From: Papaver somniferum
Lineage: Eukaryota; Streptophyta; Magnoliopsida; Ranunculales; Papaveraceae
Direction: 5' to 3'
DNA: 64,000 nt
NCBI RefSeq assembly: GCF_003573695.1
Contig: NC_039359.1
Span: 75,282,783 to 75,346,782 of the forward strand
Below are positions 22,241 through 34,400 of the stretch, in pieces (position 1 is the stretch's first letter; every line of letters starts with the position of its first letter). The notes under the pieces are model-generated. The model worked only from the letters and a program-made list of their open reading frames with translations, made no database searches and was not told the origin of the DNA. A program made the translations under genes and the position numbers.

Positions 22241-23450
22241 ATTCTATTCAGCCAACCAAGTCAACCCCACTGTCAAACCCACCGCTGATGTAGCGTTGAC
22301 GTGGTTGACTTTTTCATTACCTTAGGTTTTCTTCTTTCTGCTGTCGTCTTCTTCCATTTTTCTCTGTCGTTTTTGTTCGGTTTGCTTGGAAAAACAAATT
22401 AATGAGTTTTTTCTCCGTTATTCTCTCTTTAGAACCAATGAAGCACCCCTCAACATAAGATGGGTTGCATTTCTACCACTCTCTTTCAAAAAAATATGCA
22501 CATGATGAGATAGTATTTTTGGTCTCCTTCTCTAACTCTCACTATGAATCCCTAAAAGAGAGTACGTAACCCAGCAAGAGTGTAGCTAAAAAAGCAACAG
22601 AAAGGGAAAAATTAGTTCCCCTTGCTTAAACTCAAACCTTTGTTTAAGACTATTCAGTCTAGTTAAACCTAACTTGAGATAATGGTTTAAAAGAAATTTT
22701 CCACTCAGGTACCGGAGGTCATAATAAAAAACGAAAACGAGATTCATTATGAGCATACAATTGTTGTGGAAAATGTTAGCCAGAATTATAAAGGAATCAA
22801 TTGTGATGAATCAAATAAGCGATTAGCATTTAGCTGGAGAGCAATAGAGATGGAGATTTGATTTTGGGTTTGTGGATTTAGCACACCAATTATCCAAAAT
22901 GTTCACGGAAAATTGAATCCATTGAACTGCTATACAATATAAGAAATTTCATTCAAAATGGTTTTTTTTTTGTTCTCTTCGAATCATGCTTCAATATAAA
23001 GGACTTTGTTTTGGGTGAATTCTGCAAAGGCTATACTATGAAGTTTGTCAACACTACAGGTCATGGTGGATCACGGTTTCATGTTTCCATACTTCACCAT
23101 CTGGAGATCACGTCTTGATAAACCCCATTTTAAAGGGCAGTTAATAGACCAAAACCAACGAAGGAAGGAAAACCCAAGATGATCACTACCTCTTAGTAGT
23201 AATTCAACATGGAGATTCTTACTGGTATTGCAAAAACTTCTTTGCTTATTTCCCGATGCTTCTACTTCTTCTACATGGCTGGTACCACGGATAGAGTAAC
23301 TTAGAAAAACCCAACTATTTTGTTTTCCCAGAAAAACGAACAAGAACGGCAGAGAAAAACCTAAGGGAATGGACAAGTTAACCACGTGAGCGCCACATCA
23401 GCGGTGGGTTTAAAAGTGGGTTTGATTTGGTGGGCTAAATAGAATTATTG
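22241..23450 (-). mobile_element. Mutator-like non-autonomous element, right copy (inverted)
   Basis: Reverse complement of 19269-20531, lacking the 49-bp duplication and about a dozen bases at its inner end (it begins at ATTCTATTCAGCC instead of CAATAATTCTATT). The outer end GAATTATTG at 23450 is followed by ATGTCAAAG. Confidence 0.8.
23071..23385 (-). CDS. 104-codon open frame, second copy, unknown
   Basis: Same translation as 19334-19648, with no difference. Hydrophobic start, no domain recognised; coding status unproven. Confidence 0.25.
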   Translation of the reverse strand: MVNLSIPLGFSLPFLFVFLGKQNSWVFLSYSIRGTSHVEEVEASGNKQRSFCNTSKNLHVELLLRGSDHLGFSFLRWFWSINCPLKWGLSRRDLQMVKYGNMKP

Positions 23451-23459
23451 ATGTCAAAG
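23451..23459 (+). other. 9-bp target duplication (ATGTCAAAG)
   Basis: Abuts the outer end of the right copy; its partner is the reverse complement at 20532-20540. Confidence 0.8.
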
Positions 23460-23539
23460 ATCTGCTACACGGTAAATGTCCCAATAAGCGAAAGATCATC
23501 ATAAATTCAAATTCAAACCAAAATCAAATTGGATCTTGT

Positions 23540-23760
23540 CTGTATTCTTTTTTTTTTTTTTTCTTTTTTATGTAAAAGGCTAAAGCCTCAAATTTTCATT
23601 ATTATGAAATTGTTTACAATAACATTGATTACATAAAGCATATTAAGATAAAAAATGCAATGATTACATCAAGGAAATCAGAAAAAAAAATCCCCGAAAT
23701 TGACTGCAACATTTGGAAATAGGGGGAAATTATCTCTAGCCCAATTTTGCCTTTTCTTAT
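23540..23760 (-). mobile_element. 3' tail of a LINE or related retroposon
   Basis: On the minus strand the sequence ends with TTTGAGGCTTTAGCC, then TTTTACAT and a long A-rich tail (poly-T on the plus strand at about 23548-23563). This resembles plant LINE 3' ends. No coding part remains. Confidence 0.45.
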
Positions 23761-23859
23761 ACGAGAAACCCTCCATTTAAATACTCTATATTAAGAACCC
23801 ATAATTAGTTAAAAAAACGATTCAATTACAAAAATAACCTTTTATCTACTTGTTTCTTT

Positions 23860-24770
23860 TTTTTTGGTTTTCCCTATTTCCTATCTCCACTTTTCCTATT
23901 TCCAATCCTCCGTAATTCCTATCCCCAATAATCCTAAGTACTACCCACATAAAATTTCACATTTCCTAAATAACATCTCTTGATTTTTTATTTTTACACC
24001 CAACTAAACAAAATAGAAAAACCTAAGAAACAAATCACGTCTTCTCCATCTTCACAATCTCTTCTACTCCGTCCCCATGATTCATCACCAAAGAAGGATA
24101 AAACTTTGATGTAAGCTAAACATTAAAAATGGTGGACGGGAGAGATTAAGGTACCATGTTACTTAAAATAGGTGGAACACATATTGAGTCAGCGATTTGA
24201 TATGTACTGATTGGATATGACACTAGTTTTGAAGCATCTGTTACTAATGGGAGAAAATGCAAGCATAATATTACGTTAATTTGGATTAGTATGTTTATGT
24301 ATATACGCAAGTGCGGTTGGAATTATTGCTGCACTTAGATGACCATACATTTATGACTACCCTGCTCATGATCACCTCCAAACTTTGTTCACAAAATATA
24401 TTTTCAATGATTAAATTAGGGTTTAGATATTCGCCAAGTTTTTTCAAATTAGATTTTCCACCATAGCGGTTTATCGATTAATTGCAGATCAGTTCATCTT
24501 TATCTTGACAAATTAAATGACAAAAAATAAAAGATAGATGTACTATATCAATCTAATTTAGAGTTTTTTGCTTGATAATTTATGGGTTTTCTTATTGAAA
24601 AAGAGGGAGTAAGGAAGAAGAAGACAAATAAAAGTGATAAAGGTTATGGTCATAGTCAATTTGACTTTTAGGGATTGTATTCAGGAAAAACTAAAGTTGA
24701 AAAGTAAATTGTTTTTAGAAATTGTGAAGGGGATAGGACATAGGGAAAATGGGGATAGGAAATAGGGAAA
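23860..24770. repeat. Possible small element with inverted CCCTATTTCCTATC motifs
   Basis: GGTTTTCCCTATTTCCTATC near 23867 recurs in inverted form near 24735-24770. The arms are imperfect, and I found no clear terminal repeats or target duplication. The DNA between and beyond (23760-25010) has no supported gene. Confidence 0.3.
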
Positions 24771-25018
24771 ACCTTCTTTTTTAATTTTAAAAAAGATTTA
24801 GTAAATTCATAAAATCTTCCTAAAATATCTTCCAAAAATAACTCATTCAAATTCTCCCTAAAATAACCCCCTGATTAACTCCTGAATTAGTTAAACTCTT
24901 TAATAAAATCAATCCTAAAATAGTTATCTTTTGACCATGATTAATCCTAAAAAATCTCCAAAAAGTAATTCTATTTCATGCCGTTTAACTGGAAAGTTTA
25001 GCTTTCATACTTTAATGA

Positions 25019-25310
25019 AAATTGCAATTTTCACAAGTTCCAGTTTTGTGAATATCAGAATTATCACATATATTGAAAAATCCAAATTATCACCAATTGT
25101 GAAAATTTCAATTACCAGATGGAGAATCTAATTTTTCACTCAAAACCAAAGTGAAAATGAACATAATGTGAAAATTGCAATTATCATAACTTGTGATAAT
25201 TTCAATTATCCCAATTCAGGGATAACCATATCTATCACCAGTTGTCAATTAAGTAATAATTGAAACAATCATCGATTGTGCGATTCACTAATAATCATAT
25301 CTATCACAAG
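25019..25310. repeat. Degenerate palindromic AATTATCAC / GTGATAATT repeats
   Basis: At least eight short copies of GTGAAAATTGCAATT, AATTATCAC and TTGTGATAATT in alternating orientation, spaced about 20-40 bp. No frame is supported. Confidence 0.55.
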
Positions 25311-26180
25311 TGTACACAAACCATAAACTATCACATGTTTACATAATCAAAGAAAAATCGTAAAACGGAACAAAGAAAAAAAAGAAGAGAAAATGTTGAT
25401 TTCCAATCATAACAAAACTTAATGATCGCTCGAAAAACTTTTGTAGAATGATAAGCATTACGAAGAACTAAGATGCTAGAAGATTATTTATGAATAATTA
25501 AACACAAACTATTAATCACTATTATCATGGAAACAAAAATTAATTTTGTTTGTGTATCTTAGTAATCACGTTAGAGGAGGAAAGAAATGATAAGTGGGCT
25601 TTAATATGGTTAACCGTAAAAAATTCCTTTTGAACGGTGATTTCACATGCAGAAATAAATAAGCTCCACAAATAACGCCCACAAACACGTTCCTAATTAT
25701 GTGACCGTAATTACTGATTTTTTTTTTTGGTTTTTTGTTTTATTTTTTTATTTTATTAATAATGTGTACTAAATAGATAAGGGTTAATTTAGTCTCACAC
25801 AAAATATGAAAACCTAAATTCAATCTAAAACTAGTAATCTCAACCGTGCATCTTGTATTTTGGGGTACAGAATTATACTATCTTAATGATGGGTTTCCAA
25901 AAGGAGAGAGGAACCAAACACGGGTTCCTCATAAATTTTCATTTTGGAAATATACCCCCATGCTTCAAAAATAAAATAAAAAATATGCCCCATGATTTGA
26001 AAGGTAAGAGATGTGCCCATTTCCAACAACTATTTCATCCAACTTGGTTAAGTTTCTCCAATGGAATATGTGAAGATAAATGTCTAAGTCCACATAGGAT
26101 AGACATTTAATTTCCCTAAAAATATTCTCCAACCCAACTTTTTAAATCAATATGAAGATGACATGACTTAATTTTTGTTA
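25311..26180. other. No gene seen
   Basis: AT-rich. The open stretch 25853-26110 has no recognisable domain. Confidence 0.45.
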
Positions 26181-26230
26181 GACATTGTCAAGGTGAATGT
26201 CAAGTTTTAGACATTCATTTTGACAATGTC
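26181..26230. repeat. 21-bp-arm hairpin
   Basis: Arm 26181-26201, loop of 8 nt, arm 26210-26230. Nineteen of 21 positions are Watson-Crick pairs and the other two are G.U in RNA. The arms begin and end with GACATT/AATGTC. Beyond the arms pairing stops. Confidence 0.8.
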
Positions 26231-26578
26231 AAGCTATCCAAGTAAGCTTTTGCTTCCTAATATTAATTCCAATATATTAAAAAGCCCTCTTTAGGTGTAA
26301 TAAAATCTAAAATTTACTAAAAATAAAAAATGCATTTAATTCATAAGAAATCAACAACAACACCATTGGAGATGAAATGTTTTCTCCCCCTAAATTTAAG
26401 GAAAAATTGAAATGAGAACGTCTTGTTTGGATTGCCACCTAGGAAACACATACAACCACCATTGGAGAATCTCGAAGTCATATGTGTGAGGGCCGTCCAT
26501 GTGGAAAAGAAAAAAAGAAGATAAGTACACCCATCAAGATTCGGGACTTATGGTTTGGGGTTCATTTCTCAATTATTT

Positions 26579-26870
26579 TCCACCACTATCACCATCAGAA
26601 CCACTGCCACTACCACCATCCAGAACCATTGTCTCCACTACCTCCACCACCACCACCTGACCTGAAACACCACTACCACTACTGCAATTACTACCATCAC
26701 CATCAGCAGGACCACCACAGCATGGAACCACCAAGGTCGTCGCCACCACCACTATTTTTGCCGCCATGATCACCACCAGAGCCATCGTCGTCGACGCCGC
26801 TACCACTATCATCATTGCCACCACCATCATCACCACCTCATGAAGCACCAAAACCACAACCTGAGACCCA
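26579..26870 (+). repeat. Imperfect CCA/CAT trinucleotide repeat
   Basis: Dense run of CCACCA, CATCAC and CCACTA triplets, open in several frames on both strands (His/Pro-rich or Val/Gly-rich translations). This is a simple repeat rather than a gene. Confidence 0.8.
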
Positions 26871-26889
26871 CCGCCGCCACCATATAAAC

Positions 26890-27194
26890 CCTGAATTCTG
26901 AAGGGTGTATTTGTCTTTTTCTCGCGTGTATAACCTCACACGCGACTAAACTGAGTTGGATGAAGTTATTGACGGAGAATGAGAGATTTTTCTTACTTCT
27001 TAATATACGCGGCAGAGTTCTAATGTTGCAGTCCATTATAAGATTTTCTTCTTTTTGTTCCCTTTTCATTATTTTATCATGGTATCTTGATTAATATGAA
27101 TTTTAGATGAGGATAATCATTCTTGTTTAATTTGATCTTTATTATACCATCGAGAGCGTCGTCATCCTTTTCTTTGACAAAATATTAAATTTTA
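26890..27194. other. No gene seen
   Basis: AT-rich flank of the triplet repeat; includes CGCGTGTATAACCTCACACGCG, a short inverted repeat near 26923-26944. Confidence 0.4.
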
Positions 27195-27420
27195 ACTTTT
27201 TTTTTTTGAATTAAGAAGGTTCTATTAAATGAAAAAAATATTTACAAAAAACAGAAAGAATCCAAAACCTTATTAAGAGTGAAGAACTGTCTCCCAGTTG
27301 AATAGAATAGAGTTTACATGAACATGCCTAAAAGTATCTTTTTCATGTAGCCAAAGAACCATTGTTTGCTTAATAAGCAATCCCAATTCATCCACTGTCC
27401 TGTGTCTTTCACCATGATAA
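27195..27420 (-). mobile_element. 3' end of a decayed retroposon with A-rich tail
   Basis: On the minus strand a short coding-like stretch (RTVDELGLLIKQTMVLWLHE near 27400-27340) is followed by a stop, an untranslated segment and an A-rich tail (plus-strand poly-T at about 27199-27209). This fits a 5'-truncated LINE. Upstream (27421-27904) I see nothing supportable. Confidence 0.4.
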
Positions 27421-27904
27421 CAAATACTTCTGGTTTAACAAATAATGAAAAAAATTTGCAATCATAAATATAGAAAACATGGCTTAATCATGATTGCATC
27501 TAATTCTAAACATATGTGATAATTATATCCTTTTATTCAATTTGAACCCATAAAATAAAGGATATATACTTCCATCCAATGGATTAAGTTCTATTCAGTT
27601 TTGAATTTAACAAAAATTGAAACGTACTTGTTGATCAAGAGCAAAAAGATTGAATGACAATAGAGAAAAGGTTAGTTTTTCTTCCCTTTCTCTGTTTGAT
27701 AACAGTAAAATATAGAAACAATATGCCCAATCAAAGAAAGACACGTGTCATAAATATATTGGACAGTACAGAGGGCACACCACTAATTTGGTACACACGG
27801 TCCGGAGCAAAGCATGTCCAATTAACTTCTTCCCAAGCTTGATCTCGAACCACCAAAAAAGCTTTTGATAAGGACAGACGAATAGTAGACAACATTCTAA
27901 TCGC

Positions 27905-30600
27905 TAGAATTCTTGGATCTGAGGCTTGTCAAAATGGTCCAAAACTTCTTCTCATCTGGTCATCTGCTCAAGGAAATGAACACTACATTCATATCCCTCA
28001 TCCCAAAAATTGAAAACCCCACCTCCCCCAAGTCATTTCAGACCTATAAGCTTATGCAATATCACATAAAGATAATATCCAAACTTCTAGCTCAAAGAAT
28101 GAAACCCCTTCTACCAAAAATCATATCCCCATACCAATATGCTTTCATCCCTGGTAGACAAATCTCAGAAAACATAGCCATAGTCCATGAAATCATACAC
28201 TATATGAGATCAAAAAGAGGAAAAAAAGGAAACAATGGTGTTATGGGTATCAAATTGACATGGCAAAGGCTTTTGATAGAGTGGATTGGAATTACCTCAT
28301 AGACATCATGAAGCAAATGGGATTTGATACTCATTGGTGCAAAAAAATTCTGCAATGCATATCCACTTATACTTCCGTTGTCCTTCTAAATGGCTCTCCT
28401 GATAAATTCTTCAAACCCTCCAGAGGTATAAGGCAAGGGGACCCTTTATCTCCATATTTGTTTTTACTCTACATGGAATATCAATCAAGAACTCTTCTGC
28501 ATGCTGAAGAAAAAGGAATCATTACAGGAATCAAAATATGCAAAGCAGCACCTTCTATCAGTCACTTACTGTTTGCAGATGACTGCATGATCTTCTGTAA
28601 GGCAAACTTGAATGAAGCACATAATTTAATGAAGACTCTGAAGAATTTTGGAAGTATCTCTGGACAGCTTATAAACTTCAATAAATCTGCTGTTTTCTTC
28701 AACAAAAATACAGATCCCACTCTCATACCCCAAATCAGCATCTCCATGGGAGTTCAGGTGCTTCAGCTGGATGATAAATATCTAGGATCACCCTCTTCAC
28801 TCATAGAAGCAAAATCACCTCATTCAAACCAGGAGTGGAAAAGATGAAGCTAAGACTCTCAGGATGGAAGAATATCCCTCTCAACCCGGCTGGAAGAGAA
28901 GTTCTCATCAAATATGTCACCTCCTCAGCATGTATCTACCAAATGAATTGTTTCAAAGTTCCAAAGAAAATTTGCAAAGATCTGGATAAGATTCAAAGAG
29001 ACTTCTTTTGGGGTAAAAACTTAGAACATCCTATTGGGATTTATCCTAAAGCTTGGACCTCAGTATGTAAACCAAAGGATTTTTTTTTTGGAGGGAGGGG
29101 GTTAGGTTTCATGAATCTGGAACTCTTCAACAGCTCTATGATAACTAAAATCAATATTTGGGAAGATATTAGGATTCCAAATACTCACTCAAGATTGCAA
29201 AAACCATATAATTGTCCTCAACAAATAGAAAAATTTGTTTCCCTCCTACACCCTGATGGTACATGGAATGCAGAGCTACTTCTTACTATCCTCAACAACA
29301 ATGAAGCTGCAATGATAATGAATCTGCACACCAACCCAGCTGAGGAAGACAGAATCATTTGGAAAATTACTGAGAAAGGAGATTTCTCTGTTAAAGCTCT
29401 ATAAAAAGAAAAGATTGAGAACTTATACAGAAATGACAACACTACAGGCAACTGGGAAGCTATATGGAGAATGGAGGTGGCACCAGTTATCAAAATCTTC
29501 ATCTGGAAGTGTGCTCATGGAATCCTTCCCACTAATGCAAAAACAGCTAGCATCCTACACTACATCAATTCCAGATGCACTGTCTGCAATAGTGGTGAAG
29601 AGGAGACCATGACACACATGTTCTTGAACTGCCCTACTGCTACTCAAGTTTGGCAGGAAATCATTGGCACTAATCACACTCAGTTTAATCATAACACCAT
29701 CTTCATTTAATGGCTAAAATTCTGGTTTCTACCTGGAATACCAAGTATTGAAAAAAAAATTCTTACAACCAGTTATTGGTATATCTGGAAAGCTAGATGT
29801 GATCTGATATTCAGACAGATTCAGCCAAATGCGAAAGTTACAGCCATGCGTATTAAGCAACACTTATGCAATCATCACAGACTGCATACTCTGCAGACTC
29901 ATATCATAAATGATTTTACTCTTCTACCTGAGGAAGGTGATTCAGCCTTGACCCAGGATAATATTCCTTATAATAAGAATATATCCTCAGACTTTGGGAA
30001 CATATTAAAAATATGTACCCTAAAAGATCCTGAGAACCAACTTTTCTATACTGCACTGATTATGACAAATTTTGCAAGAAGAATCATTGGAACCAGAGGA
30101 TATCCAGGATACGCAGGACCTTGGGGAGATATATGGGGAGCAGACTTAGCTTTCCAGTGGGAAAAAGAATGGCAGCAAACAAATGTGCAAATTTCTGCTG
30201 AATCAATGGAGGTTTTAGCTCGTTTCAATACTCTCTACCATGAAGCCGTAAAGGGAAGATTTAAACTTAGTTACCATGAAAGAATCAACAGTCATGAAAA
30301 CAATTTAGACAAAGGAATTAGTCCCGTCTCTTTTGTTCTTTTGAATCTTAATATCATCCATCGTTCAGAAAATTTGGATGCTTTTAATTTAGAAAACAAT
30401 GATGGCAGGATGAGAGATACTCTCCATGCCAATGACAACACTCTTGTTCTGCAGTGAACTTAGTTGCCTTCCCAGGCCTAAGTTTTTTCTATAAAAAAAA
30501 AAGCTTAAATAAATGTTATCTAGTTTAGTTTGTAGAATCGAATAAGAAAATTGTTCAAAAAAAAAAAAAAAAAACAAAAACAAAAAAAGATTCAACTTAG
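27905..30600 (+). mobile_element. 5'-truncated non-LTR retrotransposon (LINE)
   Basis: A reverse-transcriptase coding region runs on the plus strand through several frame changes and ends with an untranslated tail and an A-rich run (about 30557-30590). There is no endonuclease region, so it is 5'-truncated as is typical of LINE insertions. Target duplications could not be fixed. Confidence 0.85.
27913..30457 (+). pseudogene. LINE reverse transcriptase, broken by frameshifts and stops
   Basis: In order: fingers region with SLIPKIENPTSPKSFQ and AFIPGRQISENI (27913-28250); a one-base frameshift near 28255; palm with MAKAFDRVDW (28260), RQGDPLSPYLF (about 28430-28460) and the catalytic LLFADDCMIF (about 28567-28597). 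A second frame change lies near 28840; then the thumb/connection segment with LNPAGREVLIKYV and FFWGK (28835-29404), a stop, and the zinc-binding RT-associated domain with CTVCN...HMFLNC (29471-29640). TAA at 29708 interrupts it, and WYIWKARCDLIFRQIQPN continues to an open C-terminal part (29846-30457). That part lacks the RNase H motifs many plant LINEs carry. Not functional as read. Confidence 0.8.
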
Positions 30601-30843
30601 AAAAACATTTTGACAACGTCAGATGGTCATCTGTGGAGGAAGTTCTCAAATGCTCTTTAGACCAAAGCAGAGAATGTGGATTGCTAATTGTATTAGTTAG
30701 ATACCATTTTCTGATCTGATCAATGAGACTTCGTGCAGGTAAATTTACTATCGAGAAAGGTCTTAGTCAAGCGAGTCATCTATTTTTATTTCTCATAGGA
30801 GGTTGGTTGGCTTGGTGGTTTCACTGCGAAACCAAATGGAATG
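30600..30843. other. No gene seen
   Basis: Short single-copy-looking stretch between the LINE tail and an LTR fragment. Confidence 0.4.
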
Positions 30844-31190
30844 TGTTAGAGCATTGCTCGATTAAACACACAAGTTTTAGTATAAATAAACTTATAGTCA
30901 AATTTAATAGATTAAAATTATGTCTTGATTATAGTATATTATAGTGATTCTCGGACTTGGAATAGATCATGGTAGTTGAGTATCAGATCAGTTCACCAAC
31001 CGTTCTTGAAGATCGAAGATGTAGAACAACAATGCTAACATAAACTTCATCAAAAAAGGTATGTGAAGACTAAATACATAATTACTAGTAGTATCTACCA
31101 TTCTATCTATATACTGATATATGTTGTACGAAAGATATTTGTCGGCATTGTATTCATACTACGTCTATACCGACATTGAGATTTTTCGGC
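30844..31190 (+). repeat. Truncated copia-type LTR start
   Basis: Begins TGTTAGAGCATTGCTCG and follows the first 350 or so bases of the LTR at 41082 (AACTTCATC...AAAGGTATGTG...GAAGACTAAA). It then loses similarity. Confidence 0.7.
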
Positions 31191-31239
31191 TTTAAAAATG
31201 GCGAGTTCAAGAGAGAAAAAAAATCAAATTTCAGTACAT

Positions 31240-31473
31240 TAACATCCATACCTAAGTGTTAGGAGTGCTTGTATGTGGAAATTCTTTACTTTCTTCTTGG
31301 GTTGATTCTTCACGAAAATTTCCATGCTCATAAATATCATGATTCAAGGGTATTTGATCCACATACAATTGTAATTGTGAATCATCATCGTTAGCCGAAG
31401 ATTCAAGATAGACCCCTTGTTATCGTTGAGCTAAAGATTCGGCAGCATTTCTTTCTTCACTATCATCAACCAT
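31240..31473 (-). pseudogene. Possible decayed first exon, unknown acidic protein
   Basis: On the minus strand from ATG 31473 the frame reads MVDDSEERNAAESLAQR, stops, and continues in frame with acidic, Ser/Glu-rich sequence including DDDSQLQLYVDQIPLNHD. It then stops near 31245. The style recalls N-termini of FAR1-like or other transposase-derived proteins, but the evidence is weak. Confidence 0.3.
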
Positions 31474-34400
31474 TTTCACCCAAAACCTTTTCTCTCAAAA
31501 ATTTTCCCTCTACTCCCACACAAATCATAATAATTTATACTATTAAGTATCAAATTAATATATTAAATTGCTATGGCCCAACCCATGGATAATCCATAAT
31601 ATGAGGCCCCTAGTTAAAAGAAGTTTATTATCAGGCCCCGAATTAAAAATAATTAAAATATAAGATGAAAAGACTAGACTACCCTTTAGTATATATGTAT
31701 GTAAACCTACCTTGTTCCATCTTCTTCCACAGTCGGTCTGTTTTTAGAGAGAGAAGAAAAACGAGAACAAAGAAAATTAAGAGAAAAAAAATCAGATCTA
31801 GATACTAATATAAGAAATCATCGATAATGCCTAAAGAAATGGAACTAGGTAGGTTTAAGATCAAACTTAATCAATTGATTTTCTATCAAACCTAATCAAT
31901 TATCATTCTAGATCGAAAAAATGGGAGGAAACAATCAATCGGTGAAGAAGAAAAGCTAGAAGAATCGACCTTAGCATGTATGTTTGATTCGATTTTGATG
32001 TTTTCTATGGTTTCCTACATGTTGATTATAATTTCTATAAATCTCTTTTTATTCTCCCCCCTCCCCCACCCCCCGCATTTTTTTTTTGTATTTTGTTGGA
32101 ATCATTATCCCTGAATTTATATGGTTTTATGGTATTCTTACATATTTTTCTTAGATATATGGTTTAAAAAGGTTTGAAATATGTATATAATAATGGATCT
32201 CTCTTTTTTACACTGTAGAGGAATTCAGAGATAAAGAAAACGATTCGCAACACCAAATTGAGAAAGAAAAAATGTAAAAGAAGAAAACTATGACAAAGGT
32301 AATTTCGCGCGAAACTGCCACTGTTTTTCATATTAATTCTTTATTTGGGAAAAAAATATTGCTAGCTGTTGAAAGCATAAATTTTATGATTTTATTGTTT
32401 AGATATTAAATGTAATTTGTGATATATTTGTTCCAAAATTTATCGGGAGAACATTTACATTTTGTACAAAAATGTACAGGGAATCCTTGCTAGAAAATAT
32501 AACTGTCTTGGATCTTAGCGTATGAGAATGATGGAAAAAATGGTATCCTCTTTATATTAATCATTTCTCGCTACCACATTTGGCGTTATGTTTATTGTAG
32601 ATAGCCTTCTTCTTTTATTGTATTGATAATTTTGTAGATTCCGCCAATATGTTGAATAATTTGCAGATTGGGTAACACCAAGTACTACTAGATGAATAAC
32701 TTAGTTATCTAGTTGTATAAAACTACATAATTATATTTTACCTTTTTGTTGCTCAATTCTAAATATGTATTGTTAGTTTTTACTAGGTTTCAAATCTTTG
32801 GCATAACTGTAGCTATGATCAAATAAAAACTGAAATTGATTCGTATACAAGTTTTGAATTCTGAATGTGTATTTACGAGTTACACATGCATATGGAATGT
32901 GTAACGAGGAGTTACACATGCATATGAATTGTGTAAGTATGAGTTACACATGCATTTAAATATTTTGTTTCTCTCTATCATAGCTTGTGTACCCAACGTA
33001 TAGGAATGGTGTTGCATGGTGTTCCCTTTCTCTCTCGGAAGCATAATGTTTGAGAACACACGATGGGTGGCTTTAGAAAAAGCTAGTTGTTTAGTTTGTT
33101 GTATAAAATGATACAATTAGATTATACCTTTTTTGTTACTTAATTCTAAATGTGCATGGTAGTTTTTACTAGGTTTCATATCTTTGGTATAACAGTAACT
33201 ATGGTTGTATAAAAATTGGAATTGATTTGTATGAAACTTTTCAAATCTAAATGTGTATCTAGAAGTTATACACTCATATTGGCATGTGTAACCAAGAGAT
33301 ACACATGCCATATGCATGTGTAAACAAATATTACTCATGCATGTGACTTATGTAATTCGGAGTTACACACGCATTTAAATATTATGTTTATGTATTTTGT
33401 TTCTCTCTGTTATAGATTGTGTACCCATCGTATGGAAGTGACGGGAAAAATGGTTTTCTTTATCGTTATCCTCAGAAATTTAATGTTTGATAATGACACA
33501 AATCACATGTCGTTATCCTCGTTTTCTTTCTTATTAGAAGTTAACATCCATATTTAAATATTTTCTTTTGTTCGGTATAACTAAGAACTTTGAAATTTAT
33601 TTTGCATGATTTTGCGTGCTCTGTTGAATCCTCGGGAGCACAACCAACAAGTATCTTCAATGCATGATATTGAAAGTATGAACCTGATCTTGGATGGCAC
33701 TGAACCTGATCTTGGATGGCACTGAAACTATGTACCGGACATGATATTGATGTAGTAGGTAAAAATTGATGGTTACTTCTTTTGAGATGTTGTGACTTGT
33801 ATTTTCATTTTTGTTGCAGTTGCCTCTGTGTGCTATGCACATATTGATGCAGTTTAGATGCTACAGTTTCTCAACATTGAAGAGATGTCTGAAACCTCAT
33901 CAAGCCATGGTGGGGTAACATCTGTGATTGGTTTTATTAAGAAGTTATTGAGAAGTGAGTTGCGGATACTCATGTAAATGGTTAATGTAACAATTAGATT
34001 AATGTTACCATATACTTTGGCTGTACGTTAATGAAATGTTCTAATTCATACTTTTAGTTTTGAACTTTTGATATTTTCTTTTCAGTCAGTTTTTTCTTGT
34101 GTTTATGAATTACACATCCAGAACTTTTAGTTTTGATATTTTCTTTTCCGTCAGTTTGTTCTTGTGTTTATGAATTACACATCCAGTTAGCGTGCGTAAC
34201 TCGATGTTACACATCCAGTTAGATGTGTAACAGGAAACTGCATATCGTAACTCGTAGCTACATATGCATATAGCTTACTTGATTCCAGATTCTTCTAGGT
34301 CGAGTCTTTTTTGCAACTACGTACCTGATTCCAGATTCTCCCAGGCCTGAGTCTGTTTTTTTTCCTCCAATTAGCATGTGTAACTATAAGCTACATATCT

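Noticed and set aside
26482..26857. His/Pro-rich and Val/Gly-rich frames on opposite strands
   Set aside because: Both are produced by a CCA/CAT triplet repeat that is open in several frames.
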